A DNA stretch of 47,899 nt from NCBI GenBank assembly GCA_024762835.1, contig JANTGP010000004.1, positions 1-47,899 on the forward strand. The letters run 5' to 3'. A program made the position numbers and the translations under genes. The DNA comes from Bacteroidota bacterium. Lineage in GTDB: Bacteria > Bacteroidota > Bacteroidia > Bacteroidales > M50B96. This document shows, in pieces, positions 29,033 through 39,449 of the stretch; the stretch's first letter is position 1, and every line of letters starts with the position of its first letter. A model generated the notes under the pieces. The model did not search any database. It was given only the letters and a program-made list of their open reading frames with translations, and was not told the DNA's origin.

Positions 29033-29812
29033 ATGATATTTTATAAAACAGCTGAGGAAATTGAATTACTTAGGCAAAGTAATCTATTGGTATCAAAAAC
29101 TCATGCAGCTATTGCACCTTATATTAAAGAAGGTGCGAAAACTATTGAATTAGATAAAATAGCTGAGGAGTTTATTCGAGACAATGGAGGAATTCCGGGT
29201 TTTCTTGATTACAATGGATTCCCTAATACTCTTTGTGTTTCAATTAACGATGCTGTAGTTCACGGAATACCTGATGATTATGAATTGCTTAATGGCGATG
29301 TCGTATCAATTGATTGTGGTGTTTTGATGAATGATTTTTATGGCGATTCTGCTTATACATTTCCTGTAGGTGAAATTAGTATAGAGAAAAAGAAATTGCT
29401 GGAAGTGACTAAAGAGTCATTATTTTTAGGAATTGAGCAGGCTGTAATTGGAAATAGAATAGGAGATATTGGATATGCAGTTCAAAATCATGCCGAGAAA
29501 AATGGATTCTCAGTTGTTAGAGAGTTAGTTGGACATGGTGTTGGACATAACTTGCATGAACAACCTGAAGTTCCTAATTATGGAAGACGTGGCAGAGGAG
29601 CAAAGATTAAAGAAGGATTGGTAATAGCAATTGAACCGATGATTAATTTGGGTAAAAAAGAAGTTGTTCAGGAAGAAGATGGATGGACAATAAAAACTAA
29701 AGATGGTTTACCATCAGCCCATTTTGAACATACAATGGCTATTACAAAAAATGGCGTGGATATTTTATCCGATTTTAGTTTGATTGAAGAAGTTTTAAAA
29801 AATATGAAATAA
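29033..29812 (+). CDS. map: Type I methionine aminopeptidase
   Basis: Removes the initiator methionine from nascent proteins. The 259-residue product starts at ATG 29033; a TTG three bases earlier is not needed. Five metal ligands can be followed: D in SIDCGV, D in [10 protein letters not shown] in [15 protein letters not shown] in AIEPMIN and E in [11 protein letters not shown]. The substrate-side histidine is in DAVVHGIPD. It lies between secY and infA. Confidence 0.98.
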   Translation: MIFYKTAEEIELLRQSNLLVSKTHAAIAPYIKEGAKTIELDKIAEEFIRDNGGIPGFLDYNGFPNTLCVSINDAVVHGIPDDYELLNGDVVSIDCGVLMNDFYGDSAYTFPVGEISIEKKKLLEVTKESLFLGIEQAVIGNRIGDIGYAVQNHAEKNGFSVVRELVGHGVGHNLHEQPEVPNYGRRGRGAKIKEGLVIAIEPMINLGKKEVVQEEDGWTIKTKDGLPSAHFEHTMAITKNGVDILSDFSLIEEVLKNMK

Positions 29813-29817
29813 ATTAT

Positions 29818-30036
29818 ATGGCTAAGCAACCATCAATTGAAAAAGACGGAGTAATATTAGAAGCATTGTCGAATGCAATGTTTCGCGTTGAGCTTGAGAA
29901 TGGGCATATCATTACTGCTCATATATCAGGAAAAATGAGAATGCATTATATTAAAATCTTAACCGGTGATAAAGTTAGATTAGAAATGTCACCTTATGAT
30001 TTAACAAAGGGAAGAATAACATTTAGATATAAATAA
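29818..30036 (+). CDS. infA: Translation initiation factor IF-1
   Basis: OB-fold factor that occupies the A site during initiation. It has 72 residues, the usual length. [38 protein letters not shown] and the end [14 protein letters not shown] are family signatures. It lies five bases after map and just before rpmJ. Confidence 0.99.
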   Translation: MAKQPSIEKDGVILEALSNAMFRVELENGHIITAHISGKMRMHYIKILTGDKVRLEMSPYDLTKGRITFRYK

Positions 30037-30045
30037 AATAAAAAT

Positions 30046-30162
30046 ATGAAAACTCGAACATCTGTTAAAAAACGTACTGAAGATTGTAAGATCGTTAAGC
30101 GTAAAGGAAGAGTTTACGTGATAAATAAGAAGAACCCTAAGTTTAAACAACGTCAGGGATAG
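30046..30162 (+). CDS. rpmJ: 50S ribosomal protein bL36, zinc-free type
   Basis: A 38-codon gene nine bases after infA. The product begins [20 protein letters not shown] and ends NPKFKQRQG, unmistakable bL36. Only one cysteine (residue 14) and no histidine remain of the zinc-binding quartet, so this is the C-minus form, which does not need zinc. It stands in the usual position between infA and rpsM and is too short for common ORF cut-offs. Confidence 0.97.
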   Translation: MKTRTSVKKRTEDCKIVKRKGRVYVINKKNPKFKQRQG

Positions 30163-30197
30163 TAAATAATTTATTAATAATATAGTCCTTTTAGAAT

Positions 30198-30575
30198 ATG
30201 GCTAGAATAGTTGGTGTTGATTTACCAAACAAAAAACGAGGTGAAGTAGGCTTAACCTACATCTATGGTATTGGACGAAGCTCTGCCAGAAAGATATTAA
30301 TTGAAGCCGGAATTGATTTTGATGTAAAAGTTGAGGAATGGACTGATGACCAGTTAAATGCTATCAGGACAATCATTAATGATAATCATAAAATTGAAGG
30401 TGAGTTGCGCTCTGATACGCAATTAAATATTAAGCGACTTATGGATATAGGTAGCTATAGAGGGATTCGCCATAGAATTGGCCTTCCCGTTAGAGGGCAA
30501 AGTACGAAGAACAATGCTCGTACAAGAAAAGGAAGAAAGAAAACTGTTGCTAATAAAAAGAAAGCTACTAAATAA
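30198..30575 (+). CDS. rpsM: 30S ribosomal protein uS13
   Basis: Head protein that forms bridges with L5 and touches P-site tRNA. It has 125 residues. [25 protein letters not shown], then [22 protein letters not shown], and the basic end [18 protein letters not shown] are family features. It opens the alpha block. Confidence 0.99.
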   Translation: MARIVGVDLPNKKRGEVGLTYIYGIGRSSARKILIEAGIDFDVKVEEWTDDQLNAIRTIINDNHKIEGELRSDTQLNIKRLMDIGSYRGIRHRIGLPVRGQSTKNNARTRKGRKKTVANKKKATK

Positions 30576-30586
30576 AATAGTGTAAT

Positions 30587-30979
30587 ATGGCTAAGAAAAA
30601 GACTACAACGGCAAAAAAGAGAGTTGTTATTGTTGAACCAATAGGCCAGGCACATATTAAAGCCTCGTTCAATAATATTAATATAACGCTGACAAATAAT
30701 AGTGGACAGGTAATTTCATGGTCAACTGCCGGCAAGATGGGATTTAGGGGGTCGAAAAAGAATACTCCTTATGCTGCACAAATGGCTGCTCAAGACTGTG
30801 CTAAGGTTGCTTATGATTTAGGTTTACGTAAAGTTAAAGTTTATGTAAAAGGACCTGGAACCGGTCGTGAGTCAGCAATGCGAACAATTCATAATTCAGG
30901 AATTGAAGTAACTGAAATTATAGATGTTACTCCTTTACCTCATAATGGTTGTAGACCTGCAAAACGCAGAAGAGTATAA
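30587..30979 (+). CDS. rpsK: 30S ribosomal protein uS11
   Basis: Platform protein near the mRNA exit and the Shine-Dalgarno cleft. It has 130 residues. [38 protein letters not shown]-type sequence and the end [16 protein letters not shown] are universal. Confidence 0.99.
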   Translation: MAKKKTTTAKKRVVIVEPIGQAHIKASFNNINITLTNNSGQVISWSTAGKMGFRGSKKNTPYAAQMAAQDCAKVAYDLGLRKVKVYVKGPGTGRESAMRTIHNSGIEVTEIIDVTPLPHNGCRPAKRRRV

Positions 30980-31027
30980 TTAATAATTTGTTATAAGGAT
31001 TCTCAAACTAGAATAAAACAACAGAGA

Positions 31028-31636
31028 ATGGCAAGATATATTGGACCTAAAAGTAAGATAGCAAGAAAATTCGGTGAACCAATTTTTGGTCCCGATAAAG
31101 TTTTTGAAAAAAAGAACTATCCACCGGGAATGCACGGTAATAGTAGAAGACGTAGGAAACCTTCGGAATATGGTATTCAGCTTAAAGAAAAGCAAAAGGC
31201 TAAATATACTTATGGTGTGCTCGAGAAGCAATTCCGTAATATGTTTAAAAAAGCGGAGAGAAGTAAGAGTGTTACAGGTGTAGAGTTATTGCAATTGTTA
31301 GAAGCAAGGCTTGATAATGTAGTGTTTCGTTTAGGTATTGCACCTACTCGTTCCGGTGCTCGTCAGTTAGTTTCTCATCGTCATATTACAGTCAATGGAA
31401 AGGTAGTGAATATACCTTCTTATTCAGTTAAACCAGGTGAAATTATTGGTGTACGTGAAAAATCAAAATCTCTCCAAATTATTACTGAATCTATTGCCTC
31501 TGGACGCCATACTTTGTATTCTTGGCTCGAATGGGATAGTGAAATTATGGGTGGTAAGTTCCTAAATAGACCTGAAAGAGATGAAATCCCTGAAAATATA
31601 AAGGAACAACTTATAGTAGAATTATATTCCAAATAA
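31028..31636 (+). CDS. rpsD: 30S ribosomal protein uS4, zinc-free type
   Basis: Initiates 30S assembly and, in E. coli, represses the alpha operon. It has 202 residues. [18 protein letters not shown] starts it; the N-terminal region has no cysteines, so it is the zinc-free form. [31 protein letters not shown] is the S4 RNA-binding domain, and the C-terminus has [14 protein letters not shown]. Confidence 0.98.
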   Translation: MARYIGPKSKIARKFGEPIFGPDKVFEKKNYPPGMHGNSRRRRKPSEYGIQLKEKQKAKYTYGVLEKQFRNMFKKAERSKSVTGVELLQLLEARLDNVVFRLGIAPTRSGARQLVSHRHITVNGKVVNIPSYSVKPGEIIGVREKSKSLQIITESIASGRHTLYSWLEWDSEIMGGKFLNRPERDEIPENIKEQLIVELYSK

Positions 31637-31655
31637 TTAATATAATAAATTAACT

Positions 31656-32648
31656 ATGGCAATATTAGCATTTCAGAAACCTGATGAGGTGATAATGATT
31701 GAGTCTGATGATTACAAAGGAATCTTTGAATTCAGACCACTTGAACCCGGATATGGTATAACAATTGGAAATGCCCTAAGAAGAATATTATTATCTTCTT
31801 TGGAAGGATCTGCTATTACTACTATTAAGATTGAGGGTGTTGAACACGAATTCTCCACAATTAGTGGTGTTATGGAGGATGTAACAGAAATGGTTCTCAA
31901 TTTTAAGCAGGTTAGATTTATAAAAAAGACTGATGAATTTGACGAAGAGAAAATTGTTGTCAGTATCTCCGGACAAGAAACTTTTACAGCCGGTGACATT
32001 AATAGATTCCTTTCAGGTCATGCAGTTTTAAACCCTGATTTGGTTATTTGTAGAATGAACCCTGAGGTTAATCTTCAGATGACTCTTACAATTAACAAGG
32101 GTAGAGGTTATGTTACTTCTGAGGAAAATACTCCATTAGAAACTGAATTTGGTGTAGTACCTATTGACTCAATATTTACACCAATAAAGAATGTTAAATT
32201 CTCAGTAGAGAATTATCGAGTAGAACAAAAAACAGATTTCGAGAAATTAATTCTTGAAATTGAAACTGACGGCTCTGTTCATCCTAAAGAAGCTCTAAAA
32301 GAGGCTGCCAAAATTTTGATTCAGCATTTCATGCTTTTCTCTGACGAGAAAATAACATTAGATACTGATGAGAAAACTGAGAATGAAGAGTTTGATGAGG
32401 AAGTTTTACATATGCGTCAATTGCTTAAAACCAAACTTATTGACATGGACTTGTCTGTTCGTGCATTAAATTGCTTAAAAGCTGCTGATGTTGACAGCTT
32501 GGGAGATTTGGTTGTGTTTAATAAAAATGACCTTCTTAAGTTTAGGAATTTTGGTAAAAAGTCTTTGACCGAATTAGACGATCTATTGAACGGAATGAAT
32601 CTGAATTTTGGAATGGATATTTCAAAATATAAATTAGAAAAGGAATAA
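31656..32648 (+). CDS. rpoA: DNA-directed RNA polymerase alpha subunit
   Basis: Assembly platform of RNA polymerase and target of regulators. It has 330 residues. The N-terminal domain has [29 protein letters not shown] and, later, [14 protein letters not shown]. An acidic linker ([11 protein letters not shown]) joins it to the C-terminal domain at about 266-318 ([20 protein letters not shown], then [16 protein letters not shown]), which binds DNA and activators. It lies between rpsD and rplQ as in most bacteria. Confidence 0.99.
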   Translation: MAILAFQKPDEVIMIESDDYKGIFEFRPLEPGYGITIGNALRRILLSSLEGSAITTIKIEGVEHEFSTISGVMEDVTEMVLNFKQVRFIKKTDEFDEEKIVVSISGQETFTAGDINRFLSGHAVLNPDLVICRMNPEVNLQMTLTINKGRGYVTSEENTPLETEFGVVPIDSIFTPIKNVKFSVENYRVEQKTDFEKLILEIETDGSVHPKEALKEAAKILIQHFMLFSDEKITLDTDEKTENEEFDEEVLHMRQLLKTKLIDMDLSVRALNCLKAADVDSLGDLVVFNKNDLLKFRNFGKKSLTELDDLLNGMNLNFGMDISKYKLEKE

Positions 32649-32697
32649 AACAAATATTGATTTAGACATTGATTTAAATCAAAAAGCAGTAAGATAA

Positions 32698-33354
32698 ATG
32701 AGACACAGAAAAAAAATAAACCATCTTAGTAGAAAGACAGCACATAGAAAAGCAATGTTGTCGAATATGGCTAACTCTCTTATTATGCATAAGAGAATTC
32801 AAACTACTGTTGCAAAAGCTAAAGCTTTACGTATTTTTGTAGAGCCTTTAATCACAAAATCAAAAACGGATACTACTCATTCCAGAAGAGTAGTTTTCAG
32901 TTACCTAAAAGACAAACATGCTGTTAGTGAGTTGTTTCGTGATGTTTCTGCGAAAGTTGCTGATCGTCCGGGTGGCTATACCCGTATTATTAAAACAGGT
33001 TACCGACTAGGTGATAATGCAGAAATGTGTATTATTGAATTAGTTGATTATAACGAGAATTTATTAGGTAAAAAGGTTGAAGAAAAAGCTAAAACTACTC
33101 GTCGTTCACGAAGAGGTGGTTCAAAGAAAAAATCAACAGAAACCCCGACAGAAAACTCAGTTGTAAAAGAGAACCTTGAGGAGAAGAAACAAAAAAGCAA
33201 TGATGCGGTTAAAGATGAAGCTGTTGTTGAGGAAAAAATTGTAGGAGAAAAGAAAACTGAAGAGCTAATAGCTGAAGAAGCAGAACCTGAAGATATAAAA
33301 TCAGAGGATAATAAAGCTGAAAAAGAAGATAATGATAGTTCTACCGAAAAGTAG
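32698..33354 (+). CDS. rplQ: 50S ribosomal protein bL17 with long charged C-terminal extension
   Basis: Tunnel-exit protein of the large subunit. The first 120 or so residues are standard ([57 protein letters not shown]). The 218-residue total is far above the 127 of E. coli. The extra part from about residue 125 is low-complexity, Lys- and then Glu/Asp-rich ([12 protein letters not shown], later [17 protein letters not shown]). It is likely disordered. Extensions of bL17 occur in Bacteroidota, but this one is long. A terminator follows 25 bases after the stop. Confidence 0.97.
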   Translation: MRHRKKINHLSRKTAHRKAMLSNMANSLIMHKRIQTTVAKAKALRIFVEPLITKSKTDTTHSRRVVFSYLKDKHAVSELFRDVSAKVADRPGGYTRIIKTGYRLGDNAEMCIIELVDYNENLLGKKVEEKAKTTRRSRRGGSKKKSTETPTENSVVKENLEEKKQKSNDAVKDEAVVEEKIVGEKKTEELIAEEAEPEDIKSEDNKAEKEDNDSSTEK

Positions 33355-33379
33355 AAACTATTAAATAAAAATATGTCCG

Positions 33380-34730
<1,351 letters not shown>

Positions 34731-34770
34731 TAATATTTTCACGAGCATATGTTCATAAAAGGATATTTTA

Positions 34771-34803
34771 TTGTGGTTTAATAACTTTTTTTTTGTAATT
34801 TTA
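34771..34803 (+). promoter_or_regulatory. Possible promoter of citrate synthase
   Basis: TAATTTTA (34796-34803) resembles TAnnTTTG with a final mismatch, and TTG (34771-34773) lies 22 bases upstream, slightly too far for the consensus. It is 45 bases before the ATG. Confidence 0.3.
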
Positions 34804-34848
34804 GAAAGTCAAAAAACATATAAGTATTAACTAAAAGATATTAGCAAA

Positions 34849-36153
34849 ATGGAACGCTTAAAAGAAAAATTACAAAGAAAAATTGAAGAATGGCGACCAA
34901 GGACTACAAAATTACTGAAAGAACATGGTAATGATGTAATTGATCAGGTTACTGTTGCTCAGGCTGTTGGCGGTATGAGAGGAATTAAAAGCTTGGTTAC
35001 GGATATTTCCTATCTCGACCCAAACGAAGGAATTAGGTATAGAGGATATACTTTGCCTGAAGTATTTAAATTATTACCAAAACCGAAAGGTGCAGAAATG
35101 CCATATGTAGAAGGATTATTTTATTTGCTTCTTACAGGAGATATTCCAAATCGAGATGAAGTGAATGATGTAATTGACGAGTTTAAAAAGCGTAGAATAT
35201 TACCAAGATATGTATATGAAGTAATAGACTCTTTTCCATGTTGTAGTCATCCAATGGCAATCTTTTCTGCTGCAATTATGGCAATGGAAAGAGAATCATT
35301 TTTTGCAAGGAAATATAAAGTTGGTTTAAGTAAAAACGAGTATTGGGATTCAACCTATGAAGATGCTTTGAATTTAATTGCCAAACTGCCTGAAATTGGA
35401 GCTTATATTTACAGAAAGAATTACAAGGATGGTAAACGTGTGCAATCAAACCCAAATCTTGATTTTGGAGCAAACTTTGCTCATATGATGGGGGTTGCAA
35501 AACCTTATGATGATGTATCGCGTTTGCATTTTATTATTCATAGCGATCACGAAAGTGGGAATGTTAGTGCTCATACAGGTCATTTGATTGCAAGTTCTTT
35601 GTCTGATATTTATTATAGTATTTCCGGAATGATTAACGGACTCGCCGGTCCTTTACACGGTTTAGCTAATCAAGAGGTGTTAAGATGGATTCAGGGCGTT
35701 CGCGATAAAATGGGTGATGTTGTTCCTTCCGAAGATGAAATGAAGCAATTTGTATGGGCGACATTAAACTCAGGACAGGTAATCCCCGGATATGGACATG
35801 CTGTATTGCGTAAAACAGACCCAAGGTATTATGTTCAAAGAGAATTTAGTCTTAAATATTTAAAGGATGATATTTTATTCAAGTATGTTGACCTATTATA
35901 TAAGGTAGTTCCACCAATATTAAAGGAGCATGGACGTGCTAAGAATCCTTGGCCAAATGTTGATGCTCAATCCGGAATTATTCAATGGTACTATGGTGTA
36001 ACTGAGTATGATTTCTATACAGTATTATTTGGTATTGGACGTGCTCTTGGAATATCTGCAAATATTATTTGGGATAGAGCTTTAGGTTATCCTCTTGAGA
36101 GACCAAAATCTATTACAACAGATATGCTTGAAAAGATGGTTCAGAAAAAATAA
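34849..36153 (+). CDS. gltA: Citrate synthase, eukaryotic/mitochondrial-type
   Basis: Condenses acetyl-CoA and oxaloacetate to citrate at the entry of the TCA cycle. The 434-residue product reads like the mitochondrial enzyme rather than E. coli GltA. MRGIKSLVTDISYLDPNEGIR at about 43-63 and LAGPLHGLANQEVL near 270 parallel the pig sequence as I recall it. Catalytic residues are H270 (PLHGL), H317 (PGYGHAVLRKTDPRY) and D372 (NPWPNVDAQSG), matching pig H274, H320 and D375. The N-terminal hexameric, NADH-sensing domain of GltA is absent. There is no targeting peptide. It stands alone with its own terminator. Confidence 0.95.
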   Translation: MERLKEKLQRKIEEWRPRTTKLLKEHGNDVIDQVTVAQAVGGMRGIKSLVTDISYLDPNEGIRYRGYTLPEVFKLLPKPKGAEMPYVEGLFYLLLTGDIPNRDEVNDVIDEFKKRRILPRYVYEVIDSFPCCSHPMAIFSAAIMAMERESFFARKYKVGLSKNEYWDSTYEDALNLIAKLPEIGAYIYRKNYKDGKRVQSNPNLDFGANFAHMMGVAKPYDDVSRLHFIIHSDHESGNVSAHTGHLIASSLSDIYYSISGMINGLAGPLHGLANQEVLRWIQGVRDKMGDVVPSEDEMKQFVWATLNSGQVIPGYGHAVLRKTDPRYYVQREFSLKYLKDDILFKYVDLLYKVVPPILKEHGRAKNPWPNVDAQSGIIQWYYGVTEYDFYTVLFGIGRALGISANIIWDRALGYPLERPKSITTDMLEKMVQKK

Positions 36154-36162
36154 ATTTCATCG

Positions 36163-36198
36163 AAAAAGGGGCTCTGTGTTTTACAGAGCCTTTTTTTT
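36163..36198 (+). terminator. Terminator of citrate synthase
   Basis: GGCTCTGT (36170-36177) pairs with ACAGAGCC (36183-36190) across a five-base loop, extended by A/G with T pairs, and ends in eight T. It lies ten bases past the stop codon. Confidence 0.9.
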
Positions 36199-36228
36199 GC
36201 TTTAATAAGTTATAGCAATTGTATTTCA

Positions 36229-36278
36229 AACCCGATGCTTATCGGGTGAGCCTTATGTCATCCGATAGGCATCGGGTT
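36229..36278. repeat. Double-hairpin inverted repeat (REP/BIME-like)
   Basis: Arms at 36229-36245 (AACCCGATGCTTATCGG) and 36262-36278 pair over 17 bases with one G-U, around a 16-base spacer. Each arm can also fold by itself: CCCGAT GCTT ATCGGG (36231-36246) and CCGAT AGGC ATCGG (36262-36275). It lies between two converging genes, 17 bases past the M23 peptidase stop on minus. It may be a dispersed repeat and may also terminate the minus transcript. Confidence 0.7.
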
Positions 36279-36294
36279 CATTTACTAATCAGTA

Positions 36295-37554
36295 TTATAG
36301 TTTTAAGTCATTAAATTTATTTGTCCAATATTCAACATCTTTTTCAAACCTTGACTTATTTTCTTGTTTTACCGGTTCAACGGGTGGCGATTCTAGTTTA
36401 AGAGGGTCAATTGCAGTACCGTTTTTATAAACTCTGAAATCTAGGTGTGGTCCTGTTGCTAAACCTGATTGGCCGACATATCCAATTGTTTGTCCTTGCG
36501 AAACAGCTGTGCCTACTTTAATTCCTTTTGCAAATTTTGAGAAGTGCATATAGCTTGTTGTATAAACCGAGTTGTGTTTAACTTTTACATATCGTCCGCC
36601 ACCTCTTTTTTGATATCCTTTTTTTATTACAATTCCGTCACCAATTGAATGAACAGGCGTACCGGTTGGTGCAGCATAATCAACACCATGATGAGGTCTT
36701 CGTATCTTCAATACAGGGTGATAGCGGCTATTTGAAAATCTGCTGCTTATTCTTGAAAAGCGTAATGGTGCTTTAAGAAAAGCTTTCCGGAGACTGTTGC
36801 CATTTTCATCATAAAAACTTCGTAGGCTATCCTGTTCAAACTCAAATGCCCAGTAATCTTTATTGTAATGAGTAAAACAAGCAGCATGAATGACAAATTC
36901 ATTGAGAGATGTACTGTCAACATACTTTTCGTCATAAATAATTTTGAAAAGATCACCTTTTTGAATGCCGAAAAAATCAATTGCCCAAGCGTATATCTCT
37001 GATAAATCATTTGCAAGTAATGGATTAGCTCCGGCATCACTCATTGCATTCCACAATGATGATTTAATCGTGTCTGAAACATATTTTCTTATGGATTCAA
37101 TCTCTTTCGTATATTGCGACACACTTACTGAATCGTTGAATGAATAAACAATATAGTTAATTGGAGACTTTTCATATACAAAATATTCCAGATTATTGGA
37201 GCTGTCCGGTGAACAAAATGCAGTGTACTTATTTCCTGCATTTATTTTTCTTACATCAAAAGTTGATTTTGTGTTTTTAACAAGATTATCAATATCTGAA
37301 TAGTTTAGCTTAAAGCTTGTAAGAATTTCTGACAGATTTTGCCCTTTCTTTACTTTACCATTTTTAATAAGAAAAGAATCTGGATTGAGGCCAAACAATG
37401 TTTTTATTTCCTTTGTCTCTTTTGTTATTTCGCTTTCAGAAATAGCTGTTTTTTGCTTCTTTATAGAGCTAGTATCTGAAAAAAACATAATAAGCAATAG
37501 AATAATTGTTATTCCCAGAATTATTATTGTGTCAGTTATTTGTTTTGATTTCAT
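36295..37554 (-). CDS. Membrane-anchored M23-family peptidoglycan peptidase
   Basis: Probable murein endopeptidase of the MepM/OapA-like layout (419 residues). One N-terminal membrane segment (about 8-26) anchors it, followed by a periplasmic region with a LysM/OapA-like stretch (NGKVKKGQNLSEILTSFKL, 65-83). The LytM domain at about 270-390 has H288 and D292 (HHGVD), H337 (SYMHFSK) and H370 with D372 in GPHLDFRVYKNG. The classical HxH motif is therefore HxD. Aspartate could replace the third zinc ligand, and I recall this variant in related Bacteroidota. It is 12 bases downstream of the MATE gene on the same strand. Confidence 0.93.
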   Translation of the reverse strand: MKSKQITDTIIILGITIILLLIMFFSDTSSIKKQKTAISESEITKETKEIKTLFGLNPDSFLIKNGKVKKGQNLSEILTSFKLNYSDIDNLVKNTKSTFDVRKINAGNKYTAFCSPDSSNNLEYFVYEKSPINYIVYSFNDSVSVSQYTKEIESIRKYVSDTIKSSLWNAMSDAGANPLLANDLSEIYAWAIDFFGIQKGDLFKIIYDEKYVDSTSLNEFVIHAACFTHYNKDYWAFEFEQDSLRSFYDENGNSLRKAFLKAPLRFSRISSRFSNSRYHPVLKIRRPHHGVDYAAPTGTPVHSIGDGIVIKKGYQKRGGGRYVKVKHNSVYTTSYMHFSKFAKGIKVGTAVSQGQTIGYVGQSGLATGPHLDFRVYKNGTAIDPLKLESPPVEPVKQENKSRFEKDVEYWTNKFNDLKL

Positions 37555-37566
37555 TTCTTATTTCAT

Positions 37567-38916
37567 TCAATTTGTATAAATAGCTTTTTCTACAATTACT
37601 TTTCTTTTCCACCTACCGGTAAAAAAATATACTAAAGATAAGGAAAATCCCACAACCCATCCTGCCGGAACACCCCACCAAATTCCTGTTTCACCAATTT
37701 TACCTGATAGCCACCACGAGAATGGAATCCTTACCAACCATAAAGCGATTAGTGTTATAAACATTGGAAAAAGTGAATCGCCTGCTCCTTTAAAAACACC
37801 ATTAAAAACGAACATAAAAGAAAATATTATATAGAAAGAACCAACTATTCTTAGATAGCTTTCCCCAATTTTGACAACATCCGTATTAGGAGAGAATACT
37901 GACATCAGTTCATGTCCAAAAAAAACAACAATAAGTGAGATAATTATGGAAAGAACCCCCGTCATGCGTAGTGTTGATATCATTCCTGCCCTAACTCTTT
38001 TAACTTCATTAGCTCCCATATTTTGACCTACAAAAACCGACAATGCAGCAGCAAAATTCATTGCAGGTAAAACCGCAAAAGAATCAATCCTTCCGGCTAC
38101 TGAATATGCAGCAATTGTTGTTGTACCATAATCATTAACAATTCTGAAAAGTGCTAACATTCCCAATGCAACTAAGGCTTGTTGTATACTTGAAGGAATA
38201 CCAATCTTAAGACTTTTAACGAAAATTGATTTATCGAATTTAAGTTTTAATACTGAAATATTTATCAGTTTATGATATTTGTTAAGGTAAAAAACGGCAC
38301 TTAAGAAAGCCCCTGTTTGGGCAATAACACTTGCAATAGCAACACCTTCAATACCCCAGTGAAAAACAACCACAAAAAGAAAATCAAGGATTATGTTTAC
38401 GATTGTCGATAAAATAAGAAAATATAATGGGGTCTTGGAGTCGCCCAAACCACGTAGGACAGCATTTGTCCCGTTAAACCCAAACATCCCAAGACTGCCG
38501 GCAATAAAGATGTTAAAATATGTCATTGCCTGAGGGATTACCTCATCAGGTAGTTTAATTAATTCAAAAATATCTCTTGAAAAAATAAGTCCAAAAGCCG
38601 AAACTAATATTGATGCAAAAAATAAAATAATATATAAAGTGTCGATACTTAATTTAACTTTCTCATAATCTTTTGCACCAAAATATTGCGAAATAACAAT
38701 AGTTGAACCCATTGCAATTCCTATAACAAGAGAGATTAGTAAAAAAATAAGAGGGAAAGATGCACCAACAGCACTTAATGCTTCATCTCCAAGATAATTA
38801 CCAACAATAATACTATCAACAATATTATAAAGCTGCTGAAAGACATTCCCAAGGAGCATGGGTATGGCAAATCGCCATATTAGCTTTCCTTCTTTTCCTG
38901 TAGTTAAATCTTTCAT
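37567..38916 (-). CDS. MATE-family multidrug efflux transporter
   Basis: Cation-coupled exporter of the inner membrane (449 residues, about 12 membrane segments). LIWRFAIPMLLGNVFQQLYNIVDSIIVGNYLG at the N-terminus is the family signature, repeated in a weaker form in the second half (IGIPSSIQQALVALGMLALF). The substrate is not predictable. It begins a two-gene minus-strand unit with the M23 peptidase; nothing functional clearly links the two. A TATATTTG -7-like box lies upstream. Confidence 0.96.
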   Translation of the reverse strand: MKDLTTGKEGKLIWRFAIPMLLGNVFQQLYNIVDSIIVGNYLGDEALSAVGASFPLIFLLISLVIGIAMGSTIVISQYFGAKDYEKVKLSIDTLYIILFFASILVSAFGLIFSRDIFELIKLPDEVIPQAMTYFNIFIAGSLGMFGFNGTNAVLRGLGDSKTPLYFLILSTIVNIILDFLFVVVFHWGIEGVAIASVIAQTGAFLSAVFYLNKYHKLINISVLKLKFDKSIFVKSLKIGIPSSIQQALVALGMLALFRIVNDYGTTTIAAYSVAGRIDSFAVLPAMNFAAALSVFVGQNMGANEVKRVRAGMISTLRMTGVLSIIISLIVVFFGHELMSVFSPNTDVVKIGESYLRIVGSFYIIFSFMFVFNGVFKGAGDSLFPMFITLIALWLVRIPFSWWLSGKIGETGIWWGVPAGWVVGFSLSLVYFFTGRWKRKVIVEKAIYTN

Positions 38917-38950
38917 TAAATAATCAAATAATAAAAGTAATAATACAAAT

Positions 38951-38958
38951 CAAATATA
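38951..38958 (-). promoter_or_regulatory. Possible -7 box for the MATE-M23 unit
   Basis: On minus this reads TATATTTG, an exact TAnnTTTG match 34 bases before the MATE ATG. It is part of a 12-base palindrome (38951-38962). No TTTG lies at the -33 distance. Confidence 0.4.
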
Positions 38959-39136
38959 TTTGACAGTATAATCGCTTTTAAAAGAATTAGTAGTTCATTG
39001 TTAAATATCAGGCAGTTACAGTATCTGTTGGTTTAAGATACCTTTAAATTGCTAATGATATTTATTTAAACAAAGGTGTTCCTTTTATATTCAATAAACA
39101 AGCGTAATTTAAAAGAGTTTTTGATTAAATCTTAGA

Positions 39137-39259
39137 TTAGCTATCCGATAATACTTTAGATTTAACATCTTCTGTCTTGCTATACAATAGAATATTTTTT
39201 TCTTTCAAAAATAATCTGTAACTTGTCAATGTTTTATAGAGTAATTCTTTATTAGCCAT
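39137..39259 (-). CDS. Possible small protein gene (40 aa) in the MATE-DUF1800 gap
   Basis: An ATG-to-TAA ORF of 40 codons, with product beginning MANKELLYKTLTSYR and ending SKVLSDS; charged, with no membrane segment or signal peptide. The start context (AATAAAG before ATG) and codon use resemble neighbours. On minus, TATTTTTG (39318-39311), an exact -7 match, lies 51 bases upstream, but there is no -33 box. An in-frame stop lies 24 bases before the ATG. I recognise no family. Chance occurrence in AT-rich spacer is quite possible. Confidence 0.35.
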   Translation of the reverse strand: MANKELLYKTLTSYRLFLKEKNILLYSKTEDVKSKVLSDS

Positions 39260-39449
39260 CTTTATTGCTAATTTCAGAAATAATCAAATGGATTAAAACA
39301 TTCTTAGTTACAAAAATAGCAGGGCTAAATAAAACTTAAATATCATACTTAAGCTTAGTTTGTAAGAGCTATACATTTATAAATGTATTTAAAAAAATGC
39401 TTGTTTCTCATAGCTTAACTTAAATTGTGAAAATCAATATTTAAACAAT
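39260..39449. other. Leader region of the DUF1800 operon with an 18-base palindrome
   Basis: Part of the 533-base gap 38917-39449. The palindrome ATACATTTATAAATGTAT (39371-39388) lies 61 bases before the DUF1800 ATG and could be an operator or just AT-rich symmetry. No clear TAnnTTTG promoter for the plus strand was found. The rest of the gap (38963-39136) shows only weak inverted repeats, such as GTATCT/AGATAC at 39021-39041. Confidence 0.4.
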
